DNA of 64,000 nucleotides from Verrucomicrobiota bacterium (GTDB lineage Bacteria; Verrucomicrobiota; Verrucomicrobiia; Opitutales; Opitutaceae): the NCBI GenBank assembly GCA_016235555.1, contig JACRKC010000006.1, forward strand, positions 62,001-126,000, written 5' to 3'. Below, one piece after another: positions 24,897 through 31,882 of this stretch. How positions within the stretch are numbered: position 1 is the stretch's first letter; every line of letters starts with the position of its first letter. The position numbers were made by a program, and so were the translations under genes. Under the pieces are notes generated by a model. The model was not told where the DNA came from, searched no databases, and worked only from the letters and a program-made list of their open reading frames with translations.

Positions 24897-25626
24897 GCGC
24901 ACGCCCGCGGACTTTGCCGAGGTCCTTTCCGGTCCGGAGCTGCCGCTCATCGTCGGTGGGCAGGCCGTTAATCTCTGGGCGGAGCTTTACGTCGCCGAAC
25001 TTCCCGCGCTCGACGATTTCAAGCCCTTCGTCAGCAAGGACGCCGACATCTACGGCACGCGCGCCCTTGCCGAAACGCTCGCGCGCCGGTCCGGCTGGGA
25101 GTGCATCTTCGATGCCCGAAAGGCCCCGGTGATTGCCGCCATCCTCCGCAAACCCGGCGCCGGGGCGGGCGAGGCCGCGCTGACGATCGAGGTGTTGAGC
25201 GAAGTCAACGGACTCACGACCGCGGATCTGGACGCGAGCACCGTGGTCGAGCTGGGCGGCGCGGACCGCTACCGGATACCGCCCCCGACCGTCCTCCTGA
25301 AGGCCAAGCTCTACAACCTCGCCTCGCTGTTCTTCACCGAGCGCCCGCAGGATTTGAAGCACGCGCGGATGCTGTGTGCGATGGTCCCGCATTTCCTGAA
25401 CGAGCTGCTGGCCGAGTGCAGCGCGGGCCGTGTGGACGAGGCGACGTTGGTCGGTGCCGTCCGCTACACCGCGGACGTGATCACCGCCGGCTACGCGGGC
25501 AACGCCGCCCGCAGCTACGGCCTCGCCCTGGACCGCGTCGTTCCGCGCTCGCTCTGGCTGGATGGCCCGGCCGCCCTCCAGCCGATCCTCGCGCGCTTGC
25601 ACGCCGCCGGCCTGGGGCCGCCATAG
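24880..25626 (+). CDS. Nucleotidyltransferase-fold protein (AbiEii-like), putative toxin or defence component
   Basis: About 248 residues from ATG 24880. The N-terminal part reads ELPLIVGGQAVNLWAELYVA, then FKPFVSKDADIYGTRALAET. The Gly-Gly-x-Ala-x-x-x-(W/L) strand followed by a Lys-Asp-x-Asp-(I/F) pair is the nucleotidyltransferase-fold signature used in AbiEii-type proteins. A helical C-terminal part follows (LLKAKLYNLASLFFTERPQD). Type IV toxin-antitoxin AbiEii enzymes pyrophosphorylate or nucleotidylate tRNA; this activity is only an analogy here. The frame is open upstream to 24742 but out of register with any homology. Confidence 0.62.
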   Translation: MPGIPERTPADFAEVLSGPELPLIVGGQAVNLWAELYVAELPALDDFKPFVSKDADIYGTRALAETLARRSGWECIFDARKAPVIAAILRKPGAGAGEAALTIEVLSEVNGLTTADLDASTVVELGGADRYRIPPPTVLLKAKLYNLASLFFTERPQDLKHARMLCAMVPHFLNELLAECSAGRVDEATLVGAVRYTADVITAGYAGNAARSYGLALDRVVPRSLWLDGPAALQPILARLHAAGLGPP

Positions 25627-25765
25627 CTTCGCCGGCAGCTTGCCACGCTTGGGAGGCGCTGAACGGCGGCAGGGGCCGGGCTCCGAAATCCTGCGGAAGC
25701 AACGGTGCGGATCGCGGAAAAAAATCCGACAAGAAGGCCTGGCTGTTGAGCGATGATCCAACCGC

Positions 25766-27679
25766 TCATTTCAGTTGCACATCCACGTAGACGGCCCGGG
25801 CTTTTTCGGCCAGCGCGGCGTAGCTCGGGTGCGCGCGGAGCGCGGTGAGCTCCGGATCGAAGAGAATGAAACTGGCAGCGGTGTTTCGGCTCCGGGAGGT
25901 AAGGTTCTTGTCCAAGGCCGCGACGACCTCCGGGATGCGGCCGAGCAGCGTTTTCACGATCAAGACGCGTTGCTCGTTCTGCGCGTTTGCAGGGACGAGT
26001 TGCTGGTAAAGTTCCAGCGCTTCGGCGGCCTCGGCGTGGCGCCCCAAGTGAGCGAGCGTCGCCGCCTTCATCCTCAGCTCGATCCGGGCGGTCGGGATGG
26101 CGTCCAGTCGCCGTTGAATTTCCTTCAGCGCGACATTCCACTCCGTCGCAGCCGCCGAGGGGCGATTGGCCTGCTGGTGGGCGAGGCCCTTGAGATAGGG
26201 CGTGGGACCGTTGAAGGAGTTCGCGCTCAGATACGGATAGGTGGAGCCGAGGAGACGCAGAGCCTCATCGGTTTCGCCGGTCGCCAGAAGCACGCGCGTG
26301 GCGATGGTGATGACGGGGTCCTCGCGCAGCGCGGCCTCCGGGACTTCCCGCAGCGCCTGCCGGGCGGCGGGGAGATCTCCGGCCAAGCGGAGGAGCAGAT
26401 CGATTTTGTAGCTGTGCGTGCGATGAGCCAGGGGCGCCAATTTGAGGGAGCGATCAAAGGCAGCCAGGGCCTCCTTTAGGTTCCGCGACCCGCCCATCTG
26501 AGTCTGGCCGATGTTGAACTCCGCTACGGCGTCTCCGCCGGGGAGCGCGGTCGCCCGGCGATACACGGCCAGCCCCTCGTCCCGCGTCTCGGCGCGGGCA
26601 GCCAGAGGGTGGGCGAGACCCCGCAGCATCAGTCGATTCTCCGGATTGCGGGCGACCACATCGCGCAAGATGGGGACCGCTTCCTCCCACGCGCCGGGTT
26701 TGCCCTCGAGGCGAATGGCAAAGGCCCGCGCGAATCGCGCGTTGTCGGAGTTGGGCGCGAGTTTGACCGCGCGCTCCGCCTGCAAACGCATCTCGACGCG
26801 GCGATCTTCCAGCGTGGCCGACATGGCGACGAAGGCGCACGAGACGAGCGCTTGGTGGGCCCACACTTCACCATCGGTCGGATCGAGTTCGATGGCGCGC
26901 TTGAGAAACTGGTCCGCCATCACGAGGTCGTCCTTGGTGGCGAGATCCCAGGGTTCGTAAAGGACGCGGGCCTTTTCAACGAGCTGCCGGGCGGGGGAAA
27001 GCGGCGCCGCGGCCTTGGCAGTGGCAGGCGGGGGCGTCGCGGTTGACGAGTTCGAACTCAGGGCAGGTTTTGCGTCGGTATTCTGGGTCGGGCGCAACGC
27101 GAAGTAGAGTGCGGATGCGGCAACAACGGTGGCGGCAGCGATCCATACCGGCGCTGGGACGCGCCGGCTTGTCTTCGGAGTGGCACGGGCTTTCCAGCCC
27201 GTGTCGCTCGGACTCACGGGCTGGAAAGCCCGTGCCACGTCCGAACCGCCGAGCAGCGTCTTCACCCGCGCGCAGAATTTCTCCGACGCCTCGCCGCCCG
27301 GCAGTCGCGTCCACTGCACCGCTTTGAACTCGGCGGGGACGCGTGCGTCGGCATCGCGCGTTTCGTCGATCACGACCGGGAGCAGAAACGCGGTGTCGTC
27401 GGACATCGCGTGCGTGCGCTGCGCAGCCAGCCGCCACTCGATGCGGAAATAGCCTTCGCGACGCTCCTGGGTATTGGCCGAGATGATCGGCACGAAGAGC
27501 GCACACGTCGCGATCTGCCCGCGGATTTTTGCGTCCCACACGTCGCCGCCGACGAGTTCGCTTTGGTCGAACCACACCTCGACGCCCTCGGCGCGCAGCG
27601 CTTCGCAAATGCGCCGCGCCGCCTCGGCGTCTTGCGAGGCGTAGCTGAGAAAAACCGCACGGCTGGATTCGGCGGGCAT
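25766..27679 (-). CDS. TIR-transmembrane-TPR protein (TIR protein 2)
   Basis: About 637 residues from ATG 27679. TIR domain at 8-125 (VFLSYASQDAEAARRICEAL, then EVWFDQSELVGGDVWDAKIR), with the candidate catalytic Glu81 in YFRIEWRLA. The linker is followed by one membrane helix (about 175-195, APVWIAAATVVAASALYFAL). From about residue 230 there is a TPR domain with repeats such as LVMADQFLKRAIELDPTDGE and VAEFNIGQTQMGG. It is a paralogue of the protein at 14649 in the TIR and membrane parts but lacks the TolB/FlgO-like module. It faces the TerC gene divergently. A REP-like pair is embedded at residues 148-167, the same linker as in the paralogue but of different sequence. Confidence 0.8.
   Translation of the reverse strand: MPAESSRAVFLSYASQDAEAARRICEALRAEGVEVWFDQSELVGGDVWDAKIRGQIATCALFVPIISANTQERREGYFRIEWRLAAQRTHAMSDDTAFLLPVVIDETRDADARVPAEFKAVQWTRLPGGEASEKFCARVKTLLGGSDVARAFQPVSPSDTGWKARATPKTSRRVPAPVWIAAATVVAASALYFALRPTQNTDAKPALSSNSSTATPPPATAKAAAPLSPARQLVEKARVLYEPWDLATKDDLVMADQFLKRAIELDPTDGEVWAHQALVSCAFVAMSATLEDRRVEMRLQAERAVKLAPNSDNARFARAFAIRLEGKPGAWEEAVPILRDVVARNPENRLMLRGLAHPLAARAETRDEGLAVYRRATALPGGDAVAEFNIGQTQMGGSRNLKEALAAFDRSLKLAPLAHRTHSYKIDLLLRLAGDLPAARQALREVPEAALREDPVITIATRVLLATGETDEALRLLGSTYPYLSANSFNGPTPYLKGLAHQQANRPSAAATEWNVALKEIQRRLDAIPTARIELRMKAATLAHLGRHAEAAEALELYQQLVPANAQNEQRVLIVKTLLGRIPEVVAALDKNLTSRSRNTAASFILFDPELTALRAHPSYAALAEKARAVYVDVQLK
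27180..27238. repeat. REP-like inverted pair inside a coding sequence (GTGG head)
   Basis: Begins GTGGCACGGGCTTTCCAGCC and ends GGCTGGAAAGCCCGTGCCAC. Each arm is itself a hairpin (CACGGGCT, loop TTCC, AGCCCGTG). It encodes about 20 linker residues (VARAFQPVSPSDTGWKARAT) of TIR protein 2. Confidence 0.8.
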
Positions 27680-27834
27680 GGGCGGTGGGAGACGGCCCGC
27701 CAGCGTGGCACCGCGTCGATGCGAATCAAACCTTCCGTGCGCGCCGACCCGGTTGCCGGCTCGAATTGCCACGCCCGATTCCAACGCGCGGCGCGTTGAC
27801 CGCGCCCGTCGCGTCCGTCTTCCTCGGCGCCACC

Positions 27835-28587
27835 ATGGACTGGCTCACCGACCCTCAGATCTGGATTTCGCTCCTCACCCTCACCGGGCTCGAGATCGTG
27901 CTCGGCATCGACAACGTGATCTTCATCTCGATCCTCGCCGGCAAACTGCCGGCCGACCAGCAGGAGCGCGCGCGCAAGCTCGGACTCTCGCTGGCGCTGA
28001 TCACCCGCGTGCTGCTGCTGCTGAGCCTCACGTGGATCATGGGTCTCACCAAACCGCTTTTCACGCTGCCCGTGATGAACCAGCCCATCTCCGGCCGCGA
28101 TCTTGTGCTGCTGATCGGCGGGTTGTTCCTGATCTGGAAAAGCGTCAAGGAGGTGCATGAAAAACTCGAAGACGCCGACGGCCACGCCACCGCGGGAGCG
28201 CGCGGCGTGACGTTTGCCGGCGTGATCGTGCAGATTCTGATTCTCGACGTGGTGTTCTCGCTCGACTCGGTGATCACGGCCGTGGGCATGGCGAACCAGC
28301 TCGGCGTGATGATCGCGGCCGTGGTGATCGCGCTGGGTGTGATGCTGGCGTTTGCGGGGGCGATCGGCGATTTCGTCAACCGACACCCGACCCTCAAGAT
28401 GCTGGCGTTGAGTTTTCTGATTTTGATCGGCGTGACGCTGGTCGGCGAGGGACTCGGCCAGCACATTCCGAAAGGCTACATCTACTTCTCCATGGCCTTC
28501 GCGTTCGGCGTGGAAATGCTCAATCTCAAGTTGCGCTCGAAGGAGCGGAAGCAGCAGCCGGTGGAGCTGCACCAGCCGTATCGGTGA
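27835..28587 (+). CDS. TerC-family integral membrane protein
   Basis: About 250 residues from ATG 27835. It opens MDWLTDPQIWISLLTLTGLE and has LGIDNVIFISILAGKLP and ILDVVFSLDSVITAVGMANQ. These are the two conserved Asp-containing membrane motifs of TerC (Gly-Ile-Asp-Asn and Ser-Leu-Asp-Ser). Seven or more helices are expected in the inner membrane. TerC proteins are linked to tellurite resistance, and in several bacteria to Mn2+ export or metalation of secreted proteins; the role here is not known. The C-terminal tail is short and basic (LRSKERKQQPVEL). The frame is open upstream into the TIR gene's leader, but the ATG before MDWL is the family start. Confidence 0.85.
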   Translation: MDWLTDPQIWISLLTLTGLEIVLGIDNVIFISILAGKLPADQQERARKLGLSLALITRVLLLLSLTWIMGLTKPLFTLPVMNQPISGRDLVLLIGGLFLIWKSVKEVHEKLEDADGHATAGARGVTFAGVIVQILILDVVFSLDSVITAVGMANQLGVMIAAVVIALGVMLAFAGAIGDFVNRHPTLKMLALSFLILIGVTLVGEGLGQHIPKGYIYFSMAFAFGVEMLNLKLRSKERKQQPVELHQPYR

Positions 28588-28606
28588 ACCGGCCATGCAG
28601 TCGGCC

Positions 28607-28852
28607 GTAGCAGCCGACGTGAAGAGGCTGGGATCGGATGAACGTCGATTCCGCAATTGAACCGCAGAGAGCGCAAAGCACGCAGAGAGAAAAAGCGCGT
28701 TGGCTGCACGTCATCCCCATGCACCCACGAGGTGAACGCCGCGTGACCAGCACGAAAAACCGGCGAGTCTCTCGTTGCGCTCTTTGTGGTTAATTCCAGC
28801 TGCGCCTTCTAGGAGCAACGTCGCAACCCAGCCTCGTCACCTCGGCTGCTAC
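28607..28852. repeat. REP-like pair (outer element) carrying another repeat inside
   Basis: The outer arms are GTAGCAGCCGACGTGAAGAG at the left and CCTCGTCACCTCGGCTGCTAC at the right end. Each can form a CAGCC/GGCTG hairpin. A second, unrelated element (28646-28812) fills the space between them. The same outer family occurs at 34953-35023 without an insertion. The interval 28588-28986 holds only repeats. Confidence 0.75.
28646..28812. repeat. Copy 1 of a ~170-bp dispersed repeat, nested in a REP pair
   Basis: The unit runs from ATTCCGCAATTGAACCGCAG through GCGCAAAGCACGCAG and GTGAACGCCGCGTG to CTCTTTGTGGTTAATTCCAG and CTTCTAG. It closely matches 52512-52681. The ends are partial complements (AACCGCAGAGAGCGC... 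against ...GCGCTCTTTGTGGTT), so it can fold. AACGTCG lies on both sides. Confidence 0.75.
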
Positions 28853-28929
28853 GCCGTTTTGCGGGTTTCGTCTGCCTCGTTTTGAGCTGAGCGGACGGTG
28901 GGCGGGCGGGGTGAACGTCGGACAATTTC

Positions 28930-28990
28930 AGGCCCGTAGAGCCCGACCTACGGGCCGGCGATCGGGCGGCGGAGGCTCTCCGCCGGCTAC
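28930..28990 (-). repeat. REP-like hairpin; GTAG head forms the HPF stop
   Basis: On the minus strand the unit begins GTAGCCGGCGGAGAGCCTCC and folds as GGCGGA/TCCGCC. A second GTAG-headed stretch follows at about 28933. The TAG at 28989-28987 is the stop codon of the HPF gene. Confidence 0.6.
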
Positions 28991-29376
28991 GCGAGCTTGG
29001 GTAGCGCGGCGCCAATCTCGGCGGCGTGCGGGTGGTTGCGCTTGTCCTTGCGGCGGCCGTGGCGGCGGCGCAGGAGGCCGTCGAGTTTGTCGACGAGCAG
29101 GTCGAGCGACTTGTAGGCGTCGTCGCTCGCCACGCTCGCGATCAGATCGGGGCCGGCGATTTCGATGTGGCCCTTGGCGAGAAACTGGCGGCCGATGGCG
29201 CGGGTGCGGTCGAGTTCGAGGTCGACGCGGAGGCGGATAATGTGGGCGTTGTGCCGGAGCACGCGGGCGGTCTTGTCAAAGACGGCGGCGCGGAGGGCCT
29301 GGGTGAGGTCGAGATGGATGCCGCGGAGCAGCAGCTTCGAATCGAGCGCAGGGGCGGGGAGTTTGGTTGTGAACAT
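28987..29376 (-). CDS. hpf: Ribosome hibernation promoting factor (HPF/YfiA family)
   Basis: About 129 residues from ATG 29376. The fold pattern is visible: KLLLRGIHLDLTQALRAAVF, then TARVLRHNAHIIRLRVDLEL, KGHIEIAGPDLIASVASDDA and YKSLDLLVDKLDGLLRRRHG. This is the beta-alpha-beta-beta-beta-alpha order of S30AE/HPF proteins, with the conserved Asp-x-Tyr-x-(S/A)-(L/I)-Asp that leads into the last helix. These proteins sit in the decoding centre of resting ribosomes. The length is between the short and long forms, and no C-terminal dimerisation domain is seen. The TAG stop is part of a GTAG-headed repeat. Confidence 0.82.
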   Translation of the reverse strand: MFTTKLPAPALDSKLLLRGIHLDLTQALRAAVFDKTARVLRHNAHIIRLRVDLELDRTRAIGRQFLAKGHIEIAGPDLIASVASDDAYKSLDLLVDKLDGLLRRRHGRRKDKRNHPHAAEIGAALPKLA

Positions 29377-29506
29377 GCACAAGGGAAGACTCCGCCCGCG
29401 GCGAGTTGTTGAATGGAAAATCCCGCGGGTTTTCGAACGCGGGCCGCAGCGTCAACCGCGGCGATGGTCAGAGGCTGTCATGCACCTTGCGCAGCGATCG
29501 TCCGAG

Positions 29507-29567
29507 GTAGCGCGGTGCTTGAGCCCGCGCCTCAGCGTGTCCTGCGCGGGCTGAAGCACCGCGCTAC
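29507..29567. repeat. REP-like inverted pair, GTAG/CTAC ends
   Basis: It begins GTAGCGCGGTGCTTGAGCCC and ends GGGCTGAAGCACCGCGCTAC, with a short loop. The whole unit can form one long stem or two hairpins. It lies between the HPF start and the end of the ATPase gene, both on the minus strand. Confidence 0.78.
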
Positions 29568-29600
29568 CTCGGAGGCGTGACTCAAAGTGCCTGACCGCCT

Positions 29601-31001
29601 CTAACGCCGGCCATACAAGGCGGCGAGATGGTGCCAGGACTCCGGCGGCGTGCCGGCCGCGGCGGCGGGCGGCGCGCAACGATCGCGCGTGAAGTAGCGC
29701 AGGTGCACCGTGGCGTGGCGCCGGTTCGGGAAGAGCGGGACTTTGGTGGCGAGTTCGGCGCGCAGCGCGGCGGGCGAGCGGACCGGACCCCATTTGCATT
29801 CGCCCAGTTCGATGAGGCCGTCGTCGCGGAGCGTCACGTTGTCGATTTGCACGTCCTTCGCCCAGAATTCGCCGATGGTGGCGGCGGCGGCGACCTGCTC
29901 ATCGGCGTGCAGCAACGGGAGCGCCTCGCGGCAGAGCCGCTCGAAGGCCTCCCCGCAAAACGCCGCCCAGCCCGGGCGCACGAGTTCGCGCACCGCGCGC
30001 TCGGGCCCGAGCACGGGGATGCGGCTGAGATTCGGGTAGACGAAGCGAAACCAGAAGCGCAGCAGCGGATCGGCGATGGCGTAGCGGGTCTCGCGCGCGG
30101 TGTTGGCGGCGCCGTGCAGCGGGTGGCGGCGGCGCACGTAGCCGAGTTCCATGAGCGTGCTGAGATAGTAGTGCAGCGCGCGGTCGCCGAGGCCGGCCGC
30201 ACGGGCGATGCCGCTGTTGGTGCTCTCGCCGCCCGCGGCCATGGCGTGGAGGATCGCGTGGTAGTTGGCCACGTCGCGCAGCTCCTCGCGCAGGAGAAAC
30301 TCGGGTTCGCGGGCGAGCGGGCCGTTGTCGCGGAAAAAATTGGCCGCGAGATTCTGCTCGATCGAGCGGTGGCGCTCGAAGCATTCGAGGTAGGCCGGCA
30401 GGCCGCCGCAGACGAAGTAGGCCTGCGCGTGGTCGGCGGACGCCCAGCCGGGATGAAACGCCGCCGCGTCGCGGAACCCAAAGGGTCGCAGGAGCATTTG
30501 CGCCGTGCGCCGGCCAAAGAGCGGGCTCTTCTTCCCCAGCACCTCGCGCTCCATGAAGCCGAGATACGAGCCGCAGAGGATGAGCATGACTCTGCCCGAT
30601 TTCTGCCAGCGCCGGTCCCACGCCTCCTGTAGCACGGAGGGCAGCTCGGGACTGCTCTCGGCGGTCCACTGAAACTCATCGAGCGCGAGCAGGAGTTTGC
30701 CGGGGCCGCGCCAGCGCTCCTCGACGAGCTTGAAGGCCTGCGCCCAGCCCTCGACGGCCACCTGGGCGAGCAGCGGCTCGCCGAGGGCCGTCGCGGCGAG
30801 CTGCATGAACTCGGCGCGCTGGAGCGCAGCCGGCGCCTGTTTGCCGACGTGGTAGATCGCGGGCCTGCCCTGCGCGAACTCCACGATCAGCCGGCTTTTG
30901 CCGGTGCGGCGCCGGCCGTAGATCGGGATGAAGGCGGACTTGGCGCCCGTCCACGCCTCGGTCAGGGCGGAGAGTTCCGGGGTGCGGCCGACAAAGGACA
31001 T
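29601..31001 (-). CDS. AAA-type ATPase with C-terminal DUF234 domain
   Basis: About 466 residues from ATG 31001. It begins MSFVGRTPELSALTEAW, then a Walker A IYGRRRTGKSRLIVEFA and a Walker B LLLALDEFQW. A sensor-like LILCGSYLGFMEREVLGKKS follows, then a winged-helix region (GDRALHYYLSTLMELGYVRR). The DUF234 end carries GEAFERLCRE, IDNVTLRDDGLIELGECKWG. The last part has the Glu-x-Lys of PD-(D/E)xK-type nucleases. Such ATPases (archaeal-type ATPase_2 with DUF234) are widespread in mobile and defence neighbourhoods, but their function is unresolved. Upstream lies an AT-richer 70 bases with TTGACA-like sequence. It is a single gene between repeats. Confidence 0.82.
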   Translation of the reverse strand: MSFVGRTPELSALTEAWTGAKSAFIPIYGRRRTGKSRLIVEFAQGRPAIYHVGKQAPAALQRAEFMQLAATALGEPLLAQVAVEGWAQAFKLVEERWRGPGKLLLALDEFQWTAESSPELPSVLQEAWDRRWQKSGRVMLILCGSYLGFMEREVLGKKSPLFGRRTAQMLLRPFGFRDAAAFHPGWASADHAQAYFVCGGLPAYLECFERHRSIEQNLAANFFRDNGPLAREPEFLLREELRDVANYHAILHAMAAGGESTNSGIARAAGLGDRALHYYLSTLMELGYVRRRHPLHGAANTARETRYAIADPLLRFWFRFVYPNLSRIPVLGPERAVRELVRPGWAAFCGEAFERLCREALPLLHADEQVAAAATIGEFWAKDVQIDNVTLRDDGLIELGECKWGPVRSPAALRAELATKVPLFPNRRHATVHLRYFTRDRCAPPAAAAGTPPESWHHLAALYGRR

Positions 31002-31106
31002 GGCGGGAAGGCAAGCCACGGCGGTGGCGTAGTCAAGACATGACTTGTCAAGTTGTAACTTGAATAAGTGGCGGCATCGGGCGGCGGCGAGCGATGCCGG
31101 CGGATT

Positions 31107-31772
31107 TCACCCCAGCAGCGTCAGCGCGATGCCGGCGAGGAGGCCGAGGACGGCGGGGAGTTTCTGGCGGCCGTTCACCTCGCCATAGAGCCAGATGCCG
31201 CCGGCAAACGCGACCAGCGTGCTGCCGCGGCGCAGACTGGCGACGAGCGACACGAGCGCGTCGGGGTGGCGCAGCGCGTCGAAGTAGAGGAAGTCCGCCA
31301 CGAGCAGCCCGAACGAGATCACGAGGATGCTCCAGCGCCAGTGGAACTCGTTGCGCGTCCAGAGGCGGAACTTCCAGGCGAGGGCGAGCGGCAGGAAGAT
31401 CGCGGCGAGGTAGATCGCGAACCACGCCTGCACGGTCGCGGCACTGAAACCCTGCCGGTGCAGCAGAAAGCGATCGTAGAGGCCGCTCGTGGCGCCGAGC
31501 AACGTGCCGGCGACGAGCCAGCCGACCCATTTGTCACGGTGAAACTGGACGCCCCCGCGCGCGCCGGCGAGCGCGAGCCCGACGAAGGACGCGAGCGTGA
31601 TGGCGACGCCGAGAAGCTCGAGCCCGCTCGGGCGCTCGCCGAGGAGCAAGAGGGCGCCGAAGAGTGTCCAGACCGGTCCGGTGGCGCGAATGGGCGACGC
31701 AAGGGAGACGGGCAGGTGCTTGACCGCGAAAAGGCCCCCCCGGGGCATTTGCTCAAACCCGCATGATGCCAA
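31107..31772 (-). pseudogene. EamA/DMT-family transporter truncated at its 5' end by a repeat
   Basis: Residues from about 14 on read FAVKHLPVSLASPIRATGPV and WTLFGALLLLGERPSGLELL, then a complete second EamA half (FHWRWSILVISFGLLVADFL, YFDALRHPDALVSLVASLRR). A normal DMT transporter has about 290 residues and ten helices. Here roughly the first 70-75 residues are absent. The present first codons, including the apparent ATG, are encoded by the right part of the dispersed repeat 31736-31862. The protein, if made, would lack the first two to three helices, so loss of function is likely. A run of seven G lies just inside the junction. Confidence 0.65.
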
Positions 31773-31862
31773 CTCAAGCCGTGGCCCCAGTCGTAGCCGC
31801 GAGCGCCAGCGAGCGGTGGTTTGCCCGCTCGCTGGCGCTCGCAGCTACACCAACCAAGGCGA
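31736..31862. repeat. Copy 2 of the long dispersed palindromic repeat
   Basis: This resembles 19774-19892, including CCCGCATGATGCC, the stretch CAGTCGTAGCCGCGAGCG and the returning CGCTCGCAGCTAC. It fills the space between the EamA remnant and Tex and supplies the first codons of the former. Confidence 0.7.
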
Positions 31863-31882
31863 AGCATGCTTACCGCATGGCG

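Noticed and set aside
31020-31106. Operator or promoter upstream of the AAA/DUF234 gene
   Set aside because: There is a TTGACA-like hexamer and partly matching ACAAGTCATG/CATGACTTGT sequences, but no convincing -10 box or clean symmetry.
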